Program-made: the position numbers and the translations under genes
Source of the DNA: Paracoccaceae bacterium
GTDB lineage: Bacteria; Pseudomonadota; Alphaproteobacteria; Rhodobacterales; Rhodobacteraceae
DNA: 64,000 nucleotides
Direction: 5' to 3'
NCBI GenBank assembly: GCA_028284705.1
Contig: JANQRE010000043.1
Span: 1 to 64,000 of the forward strand
Shown: one piece after another, positions 1 through 11,242 of the stretch
Position numbering within the stretch: position 1 is the first letter of the stretch
Layout: every line of letters begins with the position of its first letter
The notes under the pieces: model-generated
The model's database searches: none
What the model was told of the DNA's origin: nothing
Seen by the model: only the letters and a program-made list of their open reading frames with translations

Positions 1-445
1 TGAGAGGTCGATCCATCGAAATGGCCCAAACCGCCCACATATCTCTTCATGTGTCTATCAATTTCAAAGAGCGTAGAGACAAAAACAAACCGAAGCGCCT
101 ATCTTGTGTTGGCGCAACTGCCCGTCTAAGTCTCTGTTTTTGTTCCGCTTTCCCTGCCTGATGGCCGTTCCGGCGTCCCGCTGAAGCGTCTCCGCTGCGT
201 CGGTGAAGGGGTATTTAGGCCCCAGAGCGTGAGGTCGCAAGCCCTTTTTTTCATAAAGATGACATTTTTTGCGGTTTTTGCCTCTTTCCCTTATTTTTCA
301 ACGCATTAAGCGTCAGATGAGATGGTCAATTCACCCCGAAATTGATGGGATAAATGAGCAGGGCAAGGCTTTCTCTGAGTTTTCCACAGACTCACCCAAG
401 AATCCCCCGCAATTTCAGCAGACTCAGTCCGAAATCGGGATGCGC

Positions 446-1087
446 TCAAGTGGGCAACAACCGCCTCCACCGAAATCCCAGCAAAACCAGGATCACTGCG
501 AGGTAGATTAGCGGCTCCACTTCCCAGGTTTTCTGCATCATCACATAGTGAATGCCGCCCAGCAGAAACGCTGGATAGGCGAGTTTATGAATGCGCTGCC
601 AGCGCACCGGTCCCAGCGCCTTGATCGACGCGTTATTCGAGGTCAGCGCCATTGGGATCATGATCAGAAGCGCCACCATGCCGATTGTGATGTAGGGCCG
701 CTTCGAGATGTCCTTCCAAATCTCGCCCCAGAAGAATTGCAGATCGAGCGTTAGCCACACGCCGAAATGCAGACAGACATAGATGAAGGTCAAAAGCCCC
801 AGTGGGCGCCGCCATTTGATCAGCTTCAGACGAAACCGGTCCCGCAAGATCGAGATCGCCATCGTCGCAATGAAGAACCGGATCGCCAACTCGCCCAGCC
901 AATGCTCAATCGTTTTGGTCGGGTCGATCCCAAGGCGGGACCCGAACACATCCCAGCCCTGAAAGGTCAGGATGATACCGCCGACAATATATATCCCCGG
1001 CAGCGATCCCAGCAGATAGATCACCCATGTCGGGATCGGTCTCAGGATCGCATTGATCCGTTCGGAAGGCGTGAGGGCGTGGCTCAT
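446..1087 (-). CDS. msrQ: MsrQ-like heme-binding membrane subunit of protein-methionine-sulfoxide reductase
   Basis: 213 aa multi-TM ferric-reductase-like protein with conserved His in TMs; directly downstream of msrP. Confidence 0.9.
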   Translation of the reverse strand: MSHALTPSERINAILRPIPTWVIYLLGSLPGIYIVGGIILTFQGWDVFGSRLGIDPTKTIEHWLGELAIRFFIATMAISILRDRFRLKLIKWRRPLGLLTFIYVCLHFGVWLTLDLQFFWGEIWKDISKRPYITIGMVALLIMIPMALTSNNASIKALGPVRWQRIHKLAYPAFLLGGIHYVMMQKTWEVEPLIYLAVILVLLGFRWRRLLPT

Positions 1088-1104
1088 TCAGCCATCCATG
1101 GGCG

Positions 1105-2016
1105 TCAGTAGAATTTGCGAAGGTCCATGCCTTCATACATCGACGCCACTTCATCTTCATAGCCATTGAACATCAAGGTCGGGATGCGTTTGGCGAAAAG
1201 TCCACCGCCGACGCGCCGCTCAGAAGCTTGCGACCAGCGCGGGTGATCCACTTTCGGGTTCACATTACTATAGAAACCATACTCATTCGGCAGGATCTGG
1301 TTCCAGCTGTTGGGCGGCTGCGTGTCGGTCAGCGTGATCTTCACGATGCTCTTGATCGATTTGAACCCATATTTCCACGGCACCACCAGACGCATCGGCG
1401 CGCCGTTCTGGTTCGGGATCGTCTTGCCGTAAAGACCCGTCGCCATGATCGTCAGCGGATGCATCGCCTCGTCCAGGCGCAGGCCTTCACGATAGGGCCA
1501 GGGCACCGTGTTCCAGGCCTGACCGATCATCTCCTCGGGCCGCACCAATGTCTCGAAGGCCACATATTTCGCTTCCGGCTTCACGCCGACGAAGTTCAGG
1601 AGGTCTGCCAGCTCAAACCCGTTCCAGGGGATGATCATCGACCACGCTTCAACGCAGCGGAAACGGTAAATGCGCTCTTCCACCGTCATCTCATTCATGA
1701 TCTCGGTGAAATCATAGGTGCCGGGTTTCTCGACCAGTCCGCCGATCTCAATCGGCCAGGGGGCGGTTGTGAGCATATGGGCATGCTCTTTCGGATCACC
1801 CTTGCCGGTGCCGAACTCATAGAAATTGTTGTAAGAGGTGATCTCTTCCCAGGTATTCGGCTCTTCATCCGTCGAGTATTTCGATGCCATGGCCGGTCCG
1901 GCAATCGAGCCCATGCCAAGCGCCGCAGCCCCTGCGATGAACTTCCGACGGATCAGAAAGATGCCTTCCGGCGTGACATCATCCCAGGTCAAATCGGATT
2001 TGTAACGGTTGGCCAT
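1105..2016 (-). CDS. msrP: Protein-methionine-sulfoxide reductase catalytic subunit MsrP (molybdopterin)
   Basis: 303 aa, Tat-like N-terminus ([12 protein letters not shown]), sulfite-oxidase fold motif [18 protein letters not shown]. Confidence 0.93.
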   Translation of the reverse strand: MANRYKSDLTWDDVTPEGIFLIRRKFIAGAAALGMGSIAGPAMASKYSTDEEPNTWEEITSYNNFYEFGTGKGDPKEHAHMLTTAPWPIEIGGLVEKPGTYDFTEIMNEMTVEERIYRFRCVEAWSMIIPWNGFELADLLNFVGVKPEAKYVAFETLVRPEEMIGQAWNTVPWPYREGLRLDEAMHPLTIMATGLYGKTIPNQNGAPMRLVVPWKYGFKSIKSIVKITLTDTQPPNSWNQILPNEYGFYSNVNPKVDHPRWSQASERRVGGGLFAKRIPTLMFNGYEDEVASMYEGMDLRKFY

Positions 2017-2140
2017 CTGTCACCTCTTGCGTTGTCTCCTGCTGCTAGCACGTAACCGGTCGGGACTGGAAAACCAAAACACCTCGCCTCACGAAATCGT
2101 TTGGATTTGGTGAGCGGGTCTTGTGGTCCGTGACCAGTCA

Positions 2141-2875
2141 TTAGGGCAGGCTAAGCTGGCTCATCCGTCCGCCATCCACGGTCCAGACCTGACCGGTCAC
2201 AAAGCTCGCGTCTTCCGACACCAGCCATTTCGCCAGCGCGGCGATCTCTTCTGGTCGACCGGTACGGCGCAACGGATGGATACGCCCGATCTGCGCGCGA
2301 AACTCCTCCGGGTCGCCGAGGCTCTCGATGAAGGTGGTGTTCAGATCGGTATCAATCCAGCCGGGAGCAATCGCATTGCAGCGCACGCCATCCGGCCCGT
2401 GATCGACCGCGATCGCACGGGTCAACGCGTGCAACCCACCCTTGGAGGCGCAATAGGCCGGGTGGCGCGGGTTCGACCCCAACCCTTCGATTGATCCGAT
2501 ATTCACGATGGCGCCTTTCACTTCGATGAGATGCGCCAGCGCAGCGCGGATCAGCATGAATGGCGCCGTCAGATTGACCTGCAGCGTCTCCAGCCAATCC
2601 TGTTCCGAGGTTTCCAACGCCGTGCCTTCACGCATCAGGCCGGCATTGTTGATCAGGATATCGAGCCGCCCGGCCCGCGCGATCACGGTGTCGATGATCT
2701 GCGCGGGTGCGGCGGGGTCCAGAAAGTCCGCGGCGATCCATTCGTTCGTGGGGTCCTCCCCTCGCTGTGCCGAAAAGACCCGCGCACCTGCTTGCGAGAG
2801 TTCCGATGCAATGGCAGCCCCGATACCACTGCGCCCGCCGGTCACCAGAGCAACCTTGCCTTGCAACTCACTCAT
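2141..2875 (-). CDS. SDR family oxidoreductase
   Basis: internal start MSELQGKVALVTGGRSGIGAA; NNAG, YCASKGG motifs; longer ORF start rejected. Confidence 0.88.
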   Translation of the reverse strand: MSELQGKVALVTGGRSGIGAAIASELSQAGARVFSAQRGEDPTNEWIAADFLDPAAPAQIIDTVIARAGRLDILINNAGLMREGTALETSEQDWLETLQVNLTAPFMLIRAALAHLIEVKGAIVNIGSIEGLGSNPRHPAYCASKGGLHALTRAIAVDHGPDGVRCNAIAPGWIDTDLNTTFIESLGDPEEFRAQIGRIHPLRRTGRPEEIAALAKWLVSEDASFVTGQVWTVDGGRMSQLSLP

Positions 2876-3600
2876 TGCACCGGTTTCCCACCATTTACCT
2901 CGATCAGGGCACCGCAGAGATAGCGCGCCTTGTCGGAGGCCAGAAAGACAATCACATCGGCGATGTCCTCGGGTTCCGCGATGCGCCCCAACGGCACGGA
3001 GGCATTCAGCGCGTCGATGGCCTTGTCCGGGCCAAGACCACGGGTCGCAAACCCGGTGCGGATCATCGGCGTATTCACCTCGTTGGGGCAAACCCCGTTC
3101 ACCCGGATGTTCTGTCGCGCATGATCCATGCCAAGGCATTGGGTCAGCGACGCCACCGCCGCTTTCGACATGACATAAAGCGGATGATTGGGCCCCGGAT
3201 GCATACCCCAGCAGGAGGCGACATTGACAATCGCTCCGCCCCCGGCGCGCTCCAGGATCGGGATCGCTGCCCGGCACAGGCGAAACGGCGCTTCGACATT
3301 GATCGCCATCGTGCGGGCGTAATCCTCGTCGGTCGTCTCAGTGATCTTGCCGCGCGTGATGATCCCGGCATTGTTGACCAGGATATCCAGCCCGCCCATC
3401 CGCTCGACCGCTTGAGCGGGGAGCCCATTGCAAAACGCCCGATCACTCAGATCGCCTTCGATGCTGTGATCGGCGTCGCTGGCACGCATATCGACACCGG
3501 TCACCGTCACGCCTTCGCTCTGCAAGGCACTGACAATCGCGGTGCCGATCCCACCGGCGGCTCCGGTGACAACCGCCCTCTTCCCGCGCAGCTCGCCCAT
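2872..3600 (-). CDS. SDR family oxidoreductase
   Basis: TGAAGGIG, NNAG, YVMSKAA motifs; 4-bp overlap with downstream SDR. Confidence 0.9.
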   Translation of the reverse strand: MGELRGKRAVVTGAAGGIGTAIVSALQSEGVTVTGVDMRASDADHSIEGDLSDRAFCNGLPAQAVERMGGLDILVNNAGIITRGKITETTDEDYARTMAINVEAPFRLCRAAIPILERAGGGAIVNVASCWGMHPGPNHPLYVMSKAAVASLTQCLGMDHARQNIRVNGVCPNEVNTPMIRTGFATRGLGPDKAIDALNASVPLGRIAEPEDIADVIVFLASDKARYLCGALIEVNGGKPVQ

Positions 3601-3682
3601 GCCAAACCCCTCGTCTCACATGGGTTCAAGTCTATGAGCGCTCAGAACTCCATCTGTCCCAAAACCGACGCTTAAGAGGCCG

Positions 3683-5164
3683 TCATTGCGGGTCGGGATA
3701 AAGTCGATCCATCGTCTCGGACCGGCCATTGTCCTGCATGATCCGGACATGTTCGCGCTTGAGTTGGCGTGGCTCGGAAACACCGACCGAATGCGCAATC
3801 GTCTCGACCTCTTTCACCATATTCTTCGCGTAGCGCGCGACCTTCTTATACTTGTCCTCCGGCACCAGCCCTTTCTGAAACCGTGGGTTGTGGGTCGTGA
3901 TGCCCGTCGGACAGGTGTTCTTGTTGCACTTCATCGCCTGAATGCAGCCGAGCGAAAACATGAAGCCCCGCGCGCTGGTGACGAAATCCGCACCCGCCGC
4001 CAGCGCCCAGGCGACATCGCCCGGCACCATCAGCTTGCCCGAGGCCACCAGCCGGATGCGCTCCTTCAGCCCGTATTCGCGCAACAGGTTCGCCATTTCC
4101 GGCAGCGCTTCGCGGATCGACATGCCGACCAGATCCATCAGCGGCAGGGGCGAGGCCCCGGTGCCGCCTTCCCCGCCATCGAGCGTGATGAAATCCGGCG
4201 CGCTGTCCTCGCCGCGTTTCTTGATCTCTTCGAACAAGGGCCGAAACGCATCCGGCGCGCCCATCACAGTCTTGATGCCGACAGGTTTGCCTGTGACCTC
4301 GCGGATATGGCCGACCAAATCCAACAGATCACCATAGTCGTCCACTTCCACATGGCGATTGGGCGAGATCGAGTCCTGCCCCTCCTTGATCCCCCGAATT
4401 TCCGCAATCTCAGCGGTGATCTTCGCGCCCGGCAGAATGCCACCTTTCCCCGGTTTCGCCCCTTGCGCCAGTTTCACCTCGAACATGCGCACCTGATCAT
4501 GGGCCGCGACCTCGCGCAGCTTCTCATCACTCAGGGTGCCGTCCTCATTGCGCACCCCATATTTCGCCGTGCCGATCTGAAAGACGATATCCGCGCCGCC
4601 TTCCAGATGATACGGGCTCAGCCCGCCTTCCCCTGTGTTCATCCAAACACCCGCCTCCTTGCAGCCCCAAGACAGCGCCTGCACGGCGGGTTTGGAAATC
4701 GCACCGTAACTCATGCCCGACAGGTTGAAGAACGAGGCGGCCCGAAAGGGGTGACGTGCGGCCGGCCCGATCATCATCTCCTCGCTGGAGGCAAACTGAT
4801 CATCCAACGGTGGAAAGGCTGCGTTCACGAAAATCGGCGTGCCGACGACATTGGTGTTGCGGGTCGAACCAAATGCCACCGTGTTCCCCTCGCCAGAGAT
4901 CGCCCGTTTCACCCAGTCGCGCTGCGCCCGGTTGAACGGCAATTCCTCTCGGTCCATCGCAAAGAAATATTGCCGGAAGAATTCACCCAACTCGGTAAAC
5001 AGATGGCGAAAGCGTCCGATCACCGGATAGTTCCGCCGGATCGCGTCTTCGTGCTGAGTGCGGTCAATGATGAACATGATCAGCGCGGCCAGCGCTGCGA
5101 TCCCGATCACCAGGATGAAGGTCGCCGCCATCGCCTGGATCGCCCAGCCTGCCCAATCATACAT
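3683..5164 (-). CDS. FMN-binding glutamate synthase family protein
   Basis: 493 aa; N-terminal TM segment then GltS FMN domain (GGEGGTGASP, GADFVTSARGFMFSLGCIQAMKCNKNTCPTGI). Confidence 0.9.
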   Translation of the reverse strand: MYDWAGWAIQAMAATFILVIGIAALAALIMFIIDRTQHEDAIRRNYPVIGRFRHLFTELGEFFRQYFFAMDREELPFNRAQRDWVKRAISGEGNTVAFGSTRNTNVVGTPIFVNAAFPPLDDQFASSEEMMIGPAARHPFRAASFFNLSGMSYGAISKPAVQALSWGCKEAGVWMNTGEGGLSPYHLEGGADIVFQIGTAKYGVRNEDGTLSDEKLREVAAHDQVRMFEVKLAQGAKPGKGGILPGAKITAEIAEIRGIKEGQDSISPNRHVEVDDYGDLLDLVGHIREVTGKPVGIKTVMGAPDAFRPLFEEIKKRGEDSAPDFITLDGGEGGTGASPLPLMDLVGMSIREALPEMANLLREYGLKERIRLVASGKLMVPGDVAWALAAGADFVTSARGFMFSLGCIQAMKCNKNTCPTGITTHNPRFQKGLVPEDKYKKVARYAKNMVKEVETIAHSVGVSEPRQLKREHVRIMQDNGRSETMDRLYPDPQ

Positions 5165-5424
5165 GATCGCATTCCCCCTGCTTGCTGCGGCTCAGTTGAC
5201 CAATCCTGCCCGTCGGATGCAAAGGAAAAGCCATGCGCAGATAACAGGTCCTGAAATTTTTGTGACTTGAAATTCCGCACCTCCGCGGCATAGGCCCGCC
5301 GCTTTTTTCGTCAATGCGACGCGAGTGAGCAAAGGCAAAAATCTGCGCGTTGTTCTGGCCGGCGCATGACCCACATGCGCGACTATGGCATTGACGCCAT
5401 AACCTTTTATTGAGGAGGACATCC

Positions 5425-5910
5425 ATGACCCGTAAGTTCGTTCTGACCCTCGGCACCGTCGCCGCACTCGCCACCCCGGCCTTCGCAGGCTCCTATGGCA
5501 AGGACATTGTCGACACCGCCAAGAATGCTGGTTCGTTCGAGACGTTGCTGACCGCTGCAACTGCCGCCGGCCTGGTCGATACGCTGAAAGGCGACGGCCC
5601 GTTCACCGTCTTCGCACCGACCGATGAGGCCTTCGCCGCCCTGCCTGAAGGCACCGTCGAGGACCTGCTGAAGCCGGAAAACAAGGAGCAACTCACCGCG
5701 ATCTTGACCTATCACGTCGTGCCCGGCAAAGTGATGTCGACCGATCTGAAGGACGACATGACCGCCGCGACCGTGCAGGGCGGTGATCTGACCATCGATC
5801 TGGACAATGGCGTGATGATCAATGACGCCACCGTGGTCAGCGCCGATATCGACGCCTCCAACGGCGTGATCCATGTGATCGACAGGGTGATCCTGCCGGC
5901 AGAAGGCTAA
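5425..5910 (+). CDS. Secreted fasciclin-domain protein
   Basis: signal peptide; [15 protein letters not shown] and YHVVPGKV motifs; RBS gaggagg upstream of ATG 5425. Confidence 0.93.
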   Translation: MTRKFVLTLGTVAALATPAFAGSYGKDIVDTAKNAGSFETLLTAATAAGLVDTLKGDGPFTVFAPTDEAFAALPEGTVEDLLKPENKEQLTAILTYHVVPGKVMSTDLKDDMTAATVQGGDLTIDLDNGVMINDATVVSADIDASNGVIHVIDRVILPAEG

Positions 5911-5930
5911 CCTCCCCGCTTCAGCCTTCG

Positions 5931-5963
5931 CCCCGTCTGTCATGTGGTCAGGCGGGGTTTTCT
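5931..5963 (+). terminator. Rho-independent terminator of the fasciclin gene
   Basis: CCCCGTCTG / CAGGCGGGG stem followed by TTTT. Confidence 0.65.
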
Positions 5964-5968
5964 TGTCG

Positions 5969-6616
5969 TCAGAGGCCGAGCATTCCCGGCAGCTCTTCCA
6001 TCGCCTCAAACAATCCATCGCAGATCGGTTGCAGACGCTCCGCCGGCGTCTCGGCGGTAAATCCGAACGTCGTCATGCCCGCAGCCTTTCCTGCCGTCGC
6101 CCCGCTCACACTGTCCTCGATCACCACGCAGCGCTCGGGTGGAATGCCCGCATCGGTGGCGGCTTTCAGATAGACATCCGGCGCCGGTTTGGGCCGTGCC
6201 ACATCCTCGCGCGAATAGACCCGGCCGCGAAACCGCTCGGCCATTCCGCAGCGCCTGAGCGTGATCTCCATCTTCGCATGCGGCCCGTTGGAGCCCACCG
6301 CATAGATCACGCCCGCCGCGTCCAGCGCGTCCAGCACCTCGACGGCACCGGGGATCGGCTCGACCTCCTCCGCCAGCGCCTCAAACATCTCCGCATAGAT
6401 GTCCGCGACCCATCTCTCCGGCAGATCGGCACCCAAGGCCCGGGCCTTCTCCGACACCCCGGCGATCGTGCCGCCGACGGCCAGGCCCATCATCTGCTCA
6501 AGGCTCATATCCAACCCATGGGCGGCCAAGCTCGCCCGCATGATGCGATTGGTGATCGGCTCACTGTCCACCAGCACACCGTCACAATCGAAAATCACCA
6601 TGTCGAACTTGCGCAT
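5969..6616 (-). CDS. HAD family hydrolase (beta-phosphoglucomutase-like)
   Basis: DMVIFDCDGVLVDSEP N-term; PKPAPDVYL motif. Confidence 0.9.
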   Translation of the reverse strand: MRKFDMVIFDCDGVLVDSEPITNRIMRASLAAHGLDMSLEQMMGLAVGGTIAGVSEKARALGADLPERWVADIYAEMFEALAEEVEPIPGAVEVLDALDAAGVIYAVGSNGPHAKMEITLRRCGMAERFRGRVYSREDVARPKPAPDVYLKAATDAGIPPERCVVIEDSVSGATAGKAAGMTTFGFTAETPAERLQPICDGLFEAMEELPGMLGL

Positions 6617-6675
6617 GAAGAAGGGCCGGAACGTCTCTCTGTCCCGGCCCTTCTGCTGTCATTTTGTATCAGGCG

Positions 6676-9297
6676 TCAATGCACCACGGCGTCACTCGGC
6701 GGCTGCTTGTTCGAGGAGGACACCCGGTCACCCACGATCAGCCCATCCGCCCCGGCGGAGACCTTCACCTCGGCGCCATCCAGCACGTCGCCCGCCAGGA
6801 TCATCTCGGCCAGCGGGTCCTGCAAGGCCCGTTGAATGACACGCTTCAAAGGCCGTGCGCCGAAGACCGGATCATAGCCCTCATCGGCCAGCCATTGCAG
6901 CGCGCCCTCATCCAGATCGAGCGCGATCTTGCGATGCGCCAGACGTTTGGCGAGGCGCCCCAGCTGGATCTCCACGATCCCGGCCATATCGTCGCGCGCC
7001 AGACGGTCGAAAATGATCGTCTCGTCCAGCCGGTTGAGGAATTCCGGCCGGAAATGCGCCCGCACCGCATCCATCACGTCGCGCCGCGCATCGGTTGCAT
7101 CAGCGCCATCGGGTAGTTGCGACAGGGCCTGAGCACCAAGGTTCGAGGTCAGCACGATCAGCGTCTGTTTGAAGTCGACTGTACGGCCCTGACCATCGGT
7201 CAGCACACCATCATCAAGCACCTGCAAGAGCACGTTGAACACATCGGGATGCGCTTTCTCGACTTCGTCGAACAGCACGACTTGATAAGGCCGGCGCCGC
7301 ACGGCTTCGGTCAGCACGCCGCCTTCGTCATAGCCGACATAGCCCGGAGGGGCACCGATCAGACGCGCGACCGCGTGTTTCTCCATGAATTCCGACATAT
7401 CGATGCGCACCATCGCGCCGTCATCGTCAAACAGGAACTCGGCGACGGCTTTCGTAAGTTCGGTCTTGCCGACACCAGTCGGCCCGAGAAACAGGAACGA
7501 GCCCAAAGGCCGGTTCTCATCGTTCAGCCCAGCCCGCGCACGCCGTACCGCATTGGACACCGACTGCACCGCTTGTTTCTGTCCGATGACCCGTTTGCCA
7601 AGCTCTTCTTCCATGCGGAGAAGTTTCTCGCGCTCACCTTCCAGCATCTTCGAGGTCGGAATACCGGTCCAGCGCTCCACGACAGAGGCGATCTGCTCAG
7701 GCCGGACGGCCTCTTCGACCATCATGCCTTCGCCTTCGCGGTTCTCCGCCTCTTCCAGCTTCTTGGTCAGTTCCGGGATCACGCCGTAAGACAGCTCGCC
7801 AGCTTTCGCCAGATTGCCCTCGCGCTTCGCGATATCCAGTTCCGCCCGCGCGCGGTCCAACTGCTCCTTGAGATCGCGTGCGCCTTCCAGCTTGTCCCGC
7901 TCCGACTGCCATTTGGCGGTCAGTTGCGATGACTCTTCCTGAAGGTCGGCCAGTTCCTTCTGCAGCTTCTCCAGCCGGTCTGCCGAGGCCGCATCATCCT
8001 CTTTCTCCAAGGCTGCCGCCTCGATCTGCAATTGCAGGATCTGCCGGTCCAGCGCATCCAGCTCTTCCGGTTTGGAATCCACTTCCATGCGCAACCGCGA
8101 GGCCGCCTCGTCCATCAGGTCGATGGCCTTGTCCGGCAGGAACCGGTCGGTGATGTAGCGATGGCTCAACTGCGCCGCCGCCACCAAGGCGCTGTCGGAA
8201 ATCCGCACCCCGTGGTGCAGTTCATATTTCTCCTTGATGCCACGCAGGATCGAGATCGTATCCTCGACCGTCGGCTCCTCCGCCATCACCGGCTGGAAGC
8301 GCCGCGCCAGGGCCGCGTCCTTCTCCACATGTTTGCGGAATTCATCGAGCGTCGTCGCCCCGACACAATGCAATTCCCCGCGCGCCAGCGCCGGTTTCAA
8401 GAGGTTCGAGGCATCCATCGCGCCCTCGGATTTTCCCGCGCCCACCAGCGTGTGCATCTCGTCGATGAACAGGATGATTTCTCCGGCGGCCTCGGTCACT
8501 TCCGTCAGGATCGCCTTCAGACGCTCCTCGAACTCGCCGCGATATTTCGCGCCGGCAATCAGCGCGCCCATATCCAGCGCCATCAGCTTCTTGTTGCGCA
8601 GGCTCTCGGGCACGTCGCCATTGACGATCCTAAGCGCCAGACCTTCGGCAATCGCGGTCTTACCCACGCCGGGTTCGCCGATCAGCACCGGGTTGTTCTT
8701 CGTCCGGCGGCTCAGCACCTGCATCGTGCGGCGAATTTCTTCGTCCCGCCCGATGATCGGGTCGATCTTGCCTTCGCGTGCGGCCTCGGTCAGATCACGC
8801 GCGTATTTCTTCAGCGCGTCATAACCCTCTTCCGCGCTCGCCGTATCCGCCGTGCGACCCTTGCGAATGTCATTGATCGCCGCATTGAGGTTCTGGGCTG
8901 AAACGGCGCCGGCTTCCAGCGCCTCCTTGGCCTTCGATTTCACCATCGCCAGCGCGGTCAAAATCCGCTCCACTGGCACAAAACTGTCGCCGCCTTTCTT
9001 GGCAACCTTCTCCGCCTCATCCAACACGCGCGAGGTCTGTTGATCGAGATAAACCTGCCCCGCATCGCCGGTCACTTTCGGCAATTTCTCCATCGCCGCA
9101 TCGACAGCATCGCGCACACGGGCCGACGCTCCACCCGAACGGTCGATCAGGTTGGCGGCCATACCCTGCTCATCATCCATAAGCGCTTTGAGCAAATGCA
9201 GCGGTGTCAGTTGTTGGTGATTTTCGCGCATCGCGATGGTCTGTGCGGCCTGAATGAACCCACGCGACCGTTCGGTGAATTTTTCCAAATTCATCAT
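6676..9297 (-). CDS. clpB: ATP-dependent chaperone ClpB
   Basis: two Walker A motifs ([32 protein letters not shown]), Clp N domain, middle coiled coil. Confidence 0.97.
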   Translation of the reverse strand: MMNLEKFTERSRGFIQAAQTIAMRENHQQLTPLHLLKALMDDEQGMAANLIDRSGGASARVRDAVDAAMEKLPKVTGDAGQVYLDQQTSRVLDEAEKVAKKGGDSFVPVERILTALAMVKSKAKEALEAGAVSAQNLNAAINDIRKGRTADTASAEEGYDALKKYARDLTEAAREGKIDPIIGRDEEIRRTMQVLSRRTKNNPVLIGEPGVGKTAIAEGLALRIVNGDVPESLRNKKLMALDMGALIAGAKYRGEFEERLKAILTEVTEAAGEIILFIDEMHTLVGAGKSEGAMDASNLLKPALARGELHCVGATTLDEFRKHVEKDAALARRFQPVMAEEPTVEDTISILRGIKEKYELHHGVRISDSALVAAAQLSHRYITDRFLPDKAIDLMDEAASRLRMEVDSKPEELDALDRQILQLQIEAAALEKEDDAASADRLEKLQKELADLQEESSQLTAKWQSERDKLEGARDLKEQLDRARAELDIAKREGNLAKAGELSYGVIPELTKKLEEAENREGEGMMVEEAVRPEQIASVVERWTGIPTSKMLEGEREKLLRMEEELGKRVIGQKQAVQSVSNAVRRARAGLNDENRPLGSFLFLGPTGVGKTELTKAVAEFLFDDDGAMVRIDMSEFMEKHAVARLIGAPPGYVGYDEGGVLTEAVRRRPYQVVLFDEVEKAHPDVFNVLLQVLDDGVLTDGQGRTVDFKQTLIVLTSNLGAQALSQLPDGADATDARRDVMDAVRAHFRPEFLNRLDETIIFDRLARDDMAGIVEIQLGRLAKRLAHRKIALDLDEGALQWLADEGYDPVFGARPLKRVIQRALQDPLAEMILAGDVLDGAEVKVSAGADGLIVGDRVSSSNKQPPSDAVVH

Positions 9298-9478
9298 CAA
9301 TCCTTTCCCTTAAGCGATCTCTCAGCGGCACCCGCATCCGCAGCGCACCAGTCGGAAGATCCTTGCCATCGATGTGGGGGGTGAAACCGCACCTCGCAAG
9401 AGGCGTTTTGCAAAAATACAACAGCCCCAACCCGGTCGCGACCATGGACACGCGCATTAACGACAGATGACGATTTCG

Positions 9479-9493
9479 TTAACGAGGCATTAA
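9479..9493. promoter_or_regulatory. Putative CtrA box TTAA-N7-TTAA
   Basis: TTAACGAGGCATTAA, 57 nt upstream of ATG 9550; additional TTAA half site at 9457. Confidence 0.45.
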
Positions 9494-9549
9494 ATTGCGA
9501 CGGAAAGGGCCTAACTCTGCGTATGACCACAGGTAAATGGAGGTCTGAT

Positions 9550-9867
9550 ATGAGCAGTTATCACGCCCAGGTTCAAAACCTGCACTACAACGCCGCAAAT
9601 GGCGCATTTGAAGCCATTGTGGTGCTTCACGAAGGCGCAGACACACGGAAATTTCCGTGCAGCCTGAAAGCGCCGATTGATACATCCTTCGAACGGGTTT
9701 CCGGGGCCCTGGTCACCCAGGCCAAGGCGGCCCGCAAACGTGGCACGCAACACCTTGTCGCGCGTGCCCGTGTTGCTGCGCGCCGACGTGCTACCACTCA
9801 CGTCAAAACGCTGGCGCGCAGCTTCCTCGACAGTATGAACTCGCCCGGTCCTGCCAAAGCGGCCTGA
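9550..9867 (+). CDS. Uncharacterised small protein, basic C-terminal half
   Basis: MSSYHAQVQNLHYNAANGAFEAIVVLHEG...; RBS ggagg upstream of ATG. Confidence 0.75.
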   Translation: MSSYHAQVQNLHYNAANGAFEAIVVLHEGADTRKFPCSLKAPIDTSFERVSGALVTQAKAARKRGTQHLVARARVAARRRATTHVKTLARSFLDSMNSPGPAKAA

Positions 9868-9944
9868 CGTATGCCGACAAAGGCTTGACCTTCCCTCAAC
9901 TCCCGGCGATGAACGCGCAATGCAAAAATCGCCGGGAGTAATCG

Positions 9945-10670
9945 ATGTCAGATGATCGCCTGATCGTGGCCCTTGACGTGCCGAATGTGCTGGACGGGTT
10001 GCACCTGGTCGAGCAGCTCGGCGACGCGGTCTCTTTCTACAAGATCGGGTTGAGCATGCTGACGGCTGGGGGCCTCGCGTTGGCCAATGAGCTGAAACAG
10101 GATCACGGCAAGCGCATTTTCCTCGACATGAAACTCTTCGATATTGGCAACACGGTGGAGGCCGCCGTGCGCGGCATCGCGCAGTTCGATCTCGATTTTC
10201 TCACCGTGCATGGTGACCCGCATGTCGTGCGCGCTGCGAAGGAAGGCGCAGGCGGAAAGGATCTGAAAATTCTCGCGGTGACGGTCCTGACCTCACTTGA
10301 TCGCTCCGACCTCGATGACGGTCTGATCCAACCGGGCGACGTGCCGGAGATCGTCGTCGAACGCGCCGCAAGAGCCTTCGCGGCCGGGGCCGACGGTGTC
10401 ATCGCCTCCCCGCATGAGGCCGCCCTGATCCGCGCCTTGCCCGAGGCCGATGGGCGGCTGATCGTCACGCCCGGTGTGCGACCCGCCGGCGCGGATATCG
10501 GCGACCAGAAACGCGTCGCAACCCCAGCCAGCGCCATCACCGATGGAGCAGATCACATCGTCGTCGGTCGACCTATCAGCAATGCCGCCGATCCCCGCGG
10601 CGCCGCCACGGCGATCCTTGCCGAGCTGCCGATGTCACAAACAGAAGGCGGGGTTCCACTTAGTAACTGA
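9945..10670 (+). CDS. pyrF: Orotidine 5'-phosphate decarboxylase
   Basis: IVALDVP, FLDMKLFDIGNTV, TPGVRP motifs. Confidence 0.96.
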   Translation: MSDDRLIVALDVPNVLDGLHLVEQLGDAVSFYKIGLSMLTAGGLALANELKQDHGKRIFLDMKLFDIGNTVEAAVRGIAQFDLDFLTVHGDPHVVRAAKEGAGGKDLKILAVTVLTSLDRSDLDDGLIQPGDVPEIVVERAARAFAAGADGVIASPHEAALIRALPEADGRLIVTPGVRPAGADIGDQKRVATPASAITDGADHIVVGRPISNAADPRGAATAILAELPMSQTEGGVPLSN

Positions 10671-10736
10671 CACGTCAACCACACGCATCGAACCGCTTCG
10701 GAAGGGTGATGCCTTTACTCACAGCAGACAAAAAAA

Positions 10737-10762
10737 GCCGCTCCCGAAGGAGCGTCTTTTTC
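10737..10762 (+). terminator. Rho-independent terminator
   Basis: GCTCC-CGAA-GGAGC stem followed by CTTTTTC; convergent region. Confidence 0.6.
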
Positions 10763-10780
10763 TATGTTCGGTCTGCAGTG

Positions 10781-11011
10781 TTATTTTGCGGCGCTCAGAG
10801 CCGATTTGATGGCGTTTGCGACTTCACCAGCTGAATTGCCGCTGTGGATTGTTGCGACGAGCTGTGCAACAGCCTTGTCAGAAAGGACGGTCACATCGGC
10901 TGTGGGAGCGAAGGCTTGAATCTTGTTCAAGTCGATCTGCGACGGAGCTGCGACAGCGGCACCTGCGAAAACAAACAGAGCGGCGGCGGCGGTTGCGATT
11001 ACGTTTTTCAT
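10781..11011 (-). CDS. Small secreted protein of unknown function
   Basis: 76 aa with clear signal peptide MKNVIATAAAALFVFAGAAVAAP; RBS ggagat upstream. Confidence 0.75.
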   Translation of the reverse strand: MKNVIATAAAALFVFAGAAVAAPSQIDLNKIQAFAPTADVTVLSDKAVAQLVATIHSGNSAGEVANAIKSALSAAK

Positions 11012-11242
11012 TTTTGATCTCCTTATTCAGCATTTTCAGATGCTTAGGTTTGAATTTCAGGCTGGTATTGCCCTTGCGATGAGCTGAATTTGAGGCATCT
11101 TGCCTTCTATCTCAACGCTCCTAATTGGCAAAAATCGCATATTTCTGCGCTTTCGCGCACATATAAATCTGCAAACCGGAGAAGAGACTCGCGGTGCCGT
11201 GAGAAGCTGCTCACACCTCGTGATCTGGTTGAAACATCACGG

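Noticed and set aside
2141-3277. 378-aa form of the first SDR
   Set aside because: N-terminal 134 residues overlap the second SDR out of frame; MSELQGKVALVTGG at 2875 is the proper start.
3686-5254. 522-aa plus-strand ORF
   Set aside because: Antisense to the well-supported glutamate synthase family gene; biased composition.
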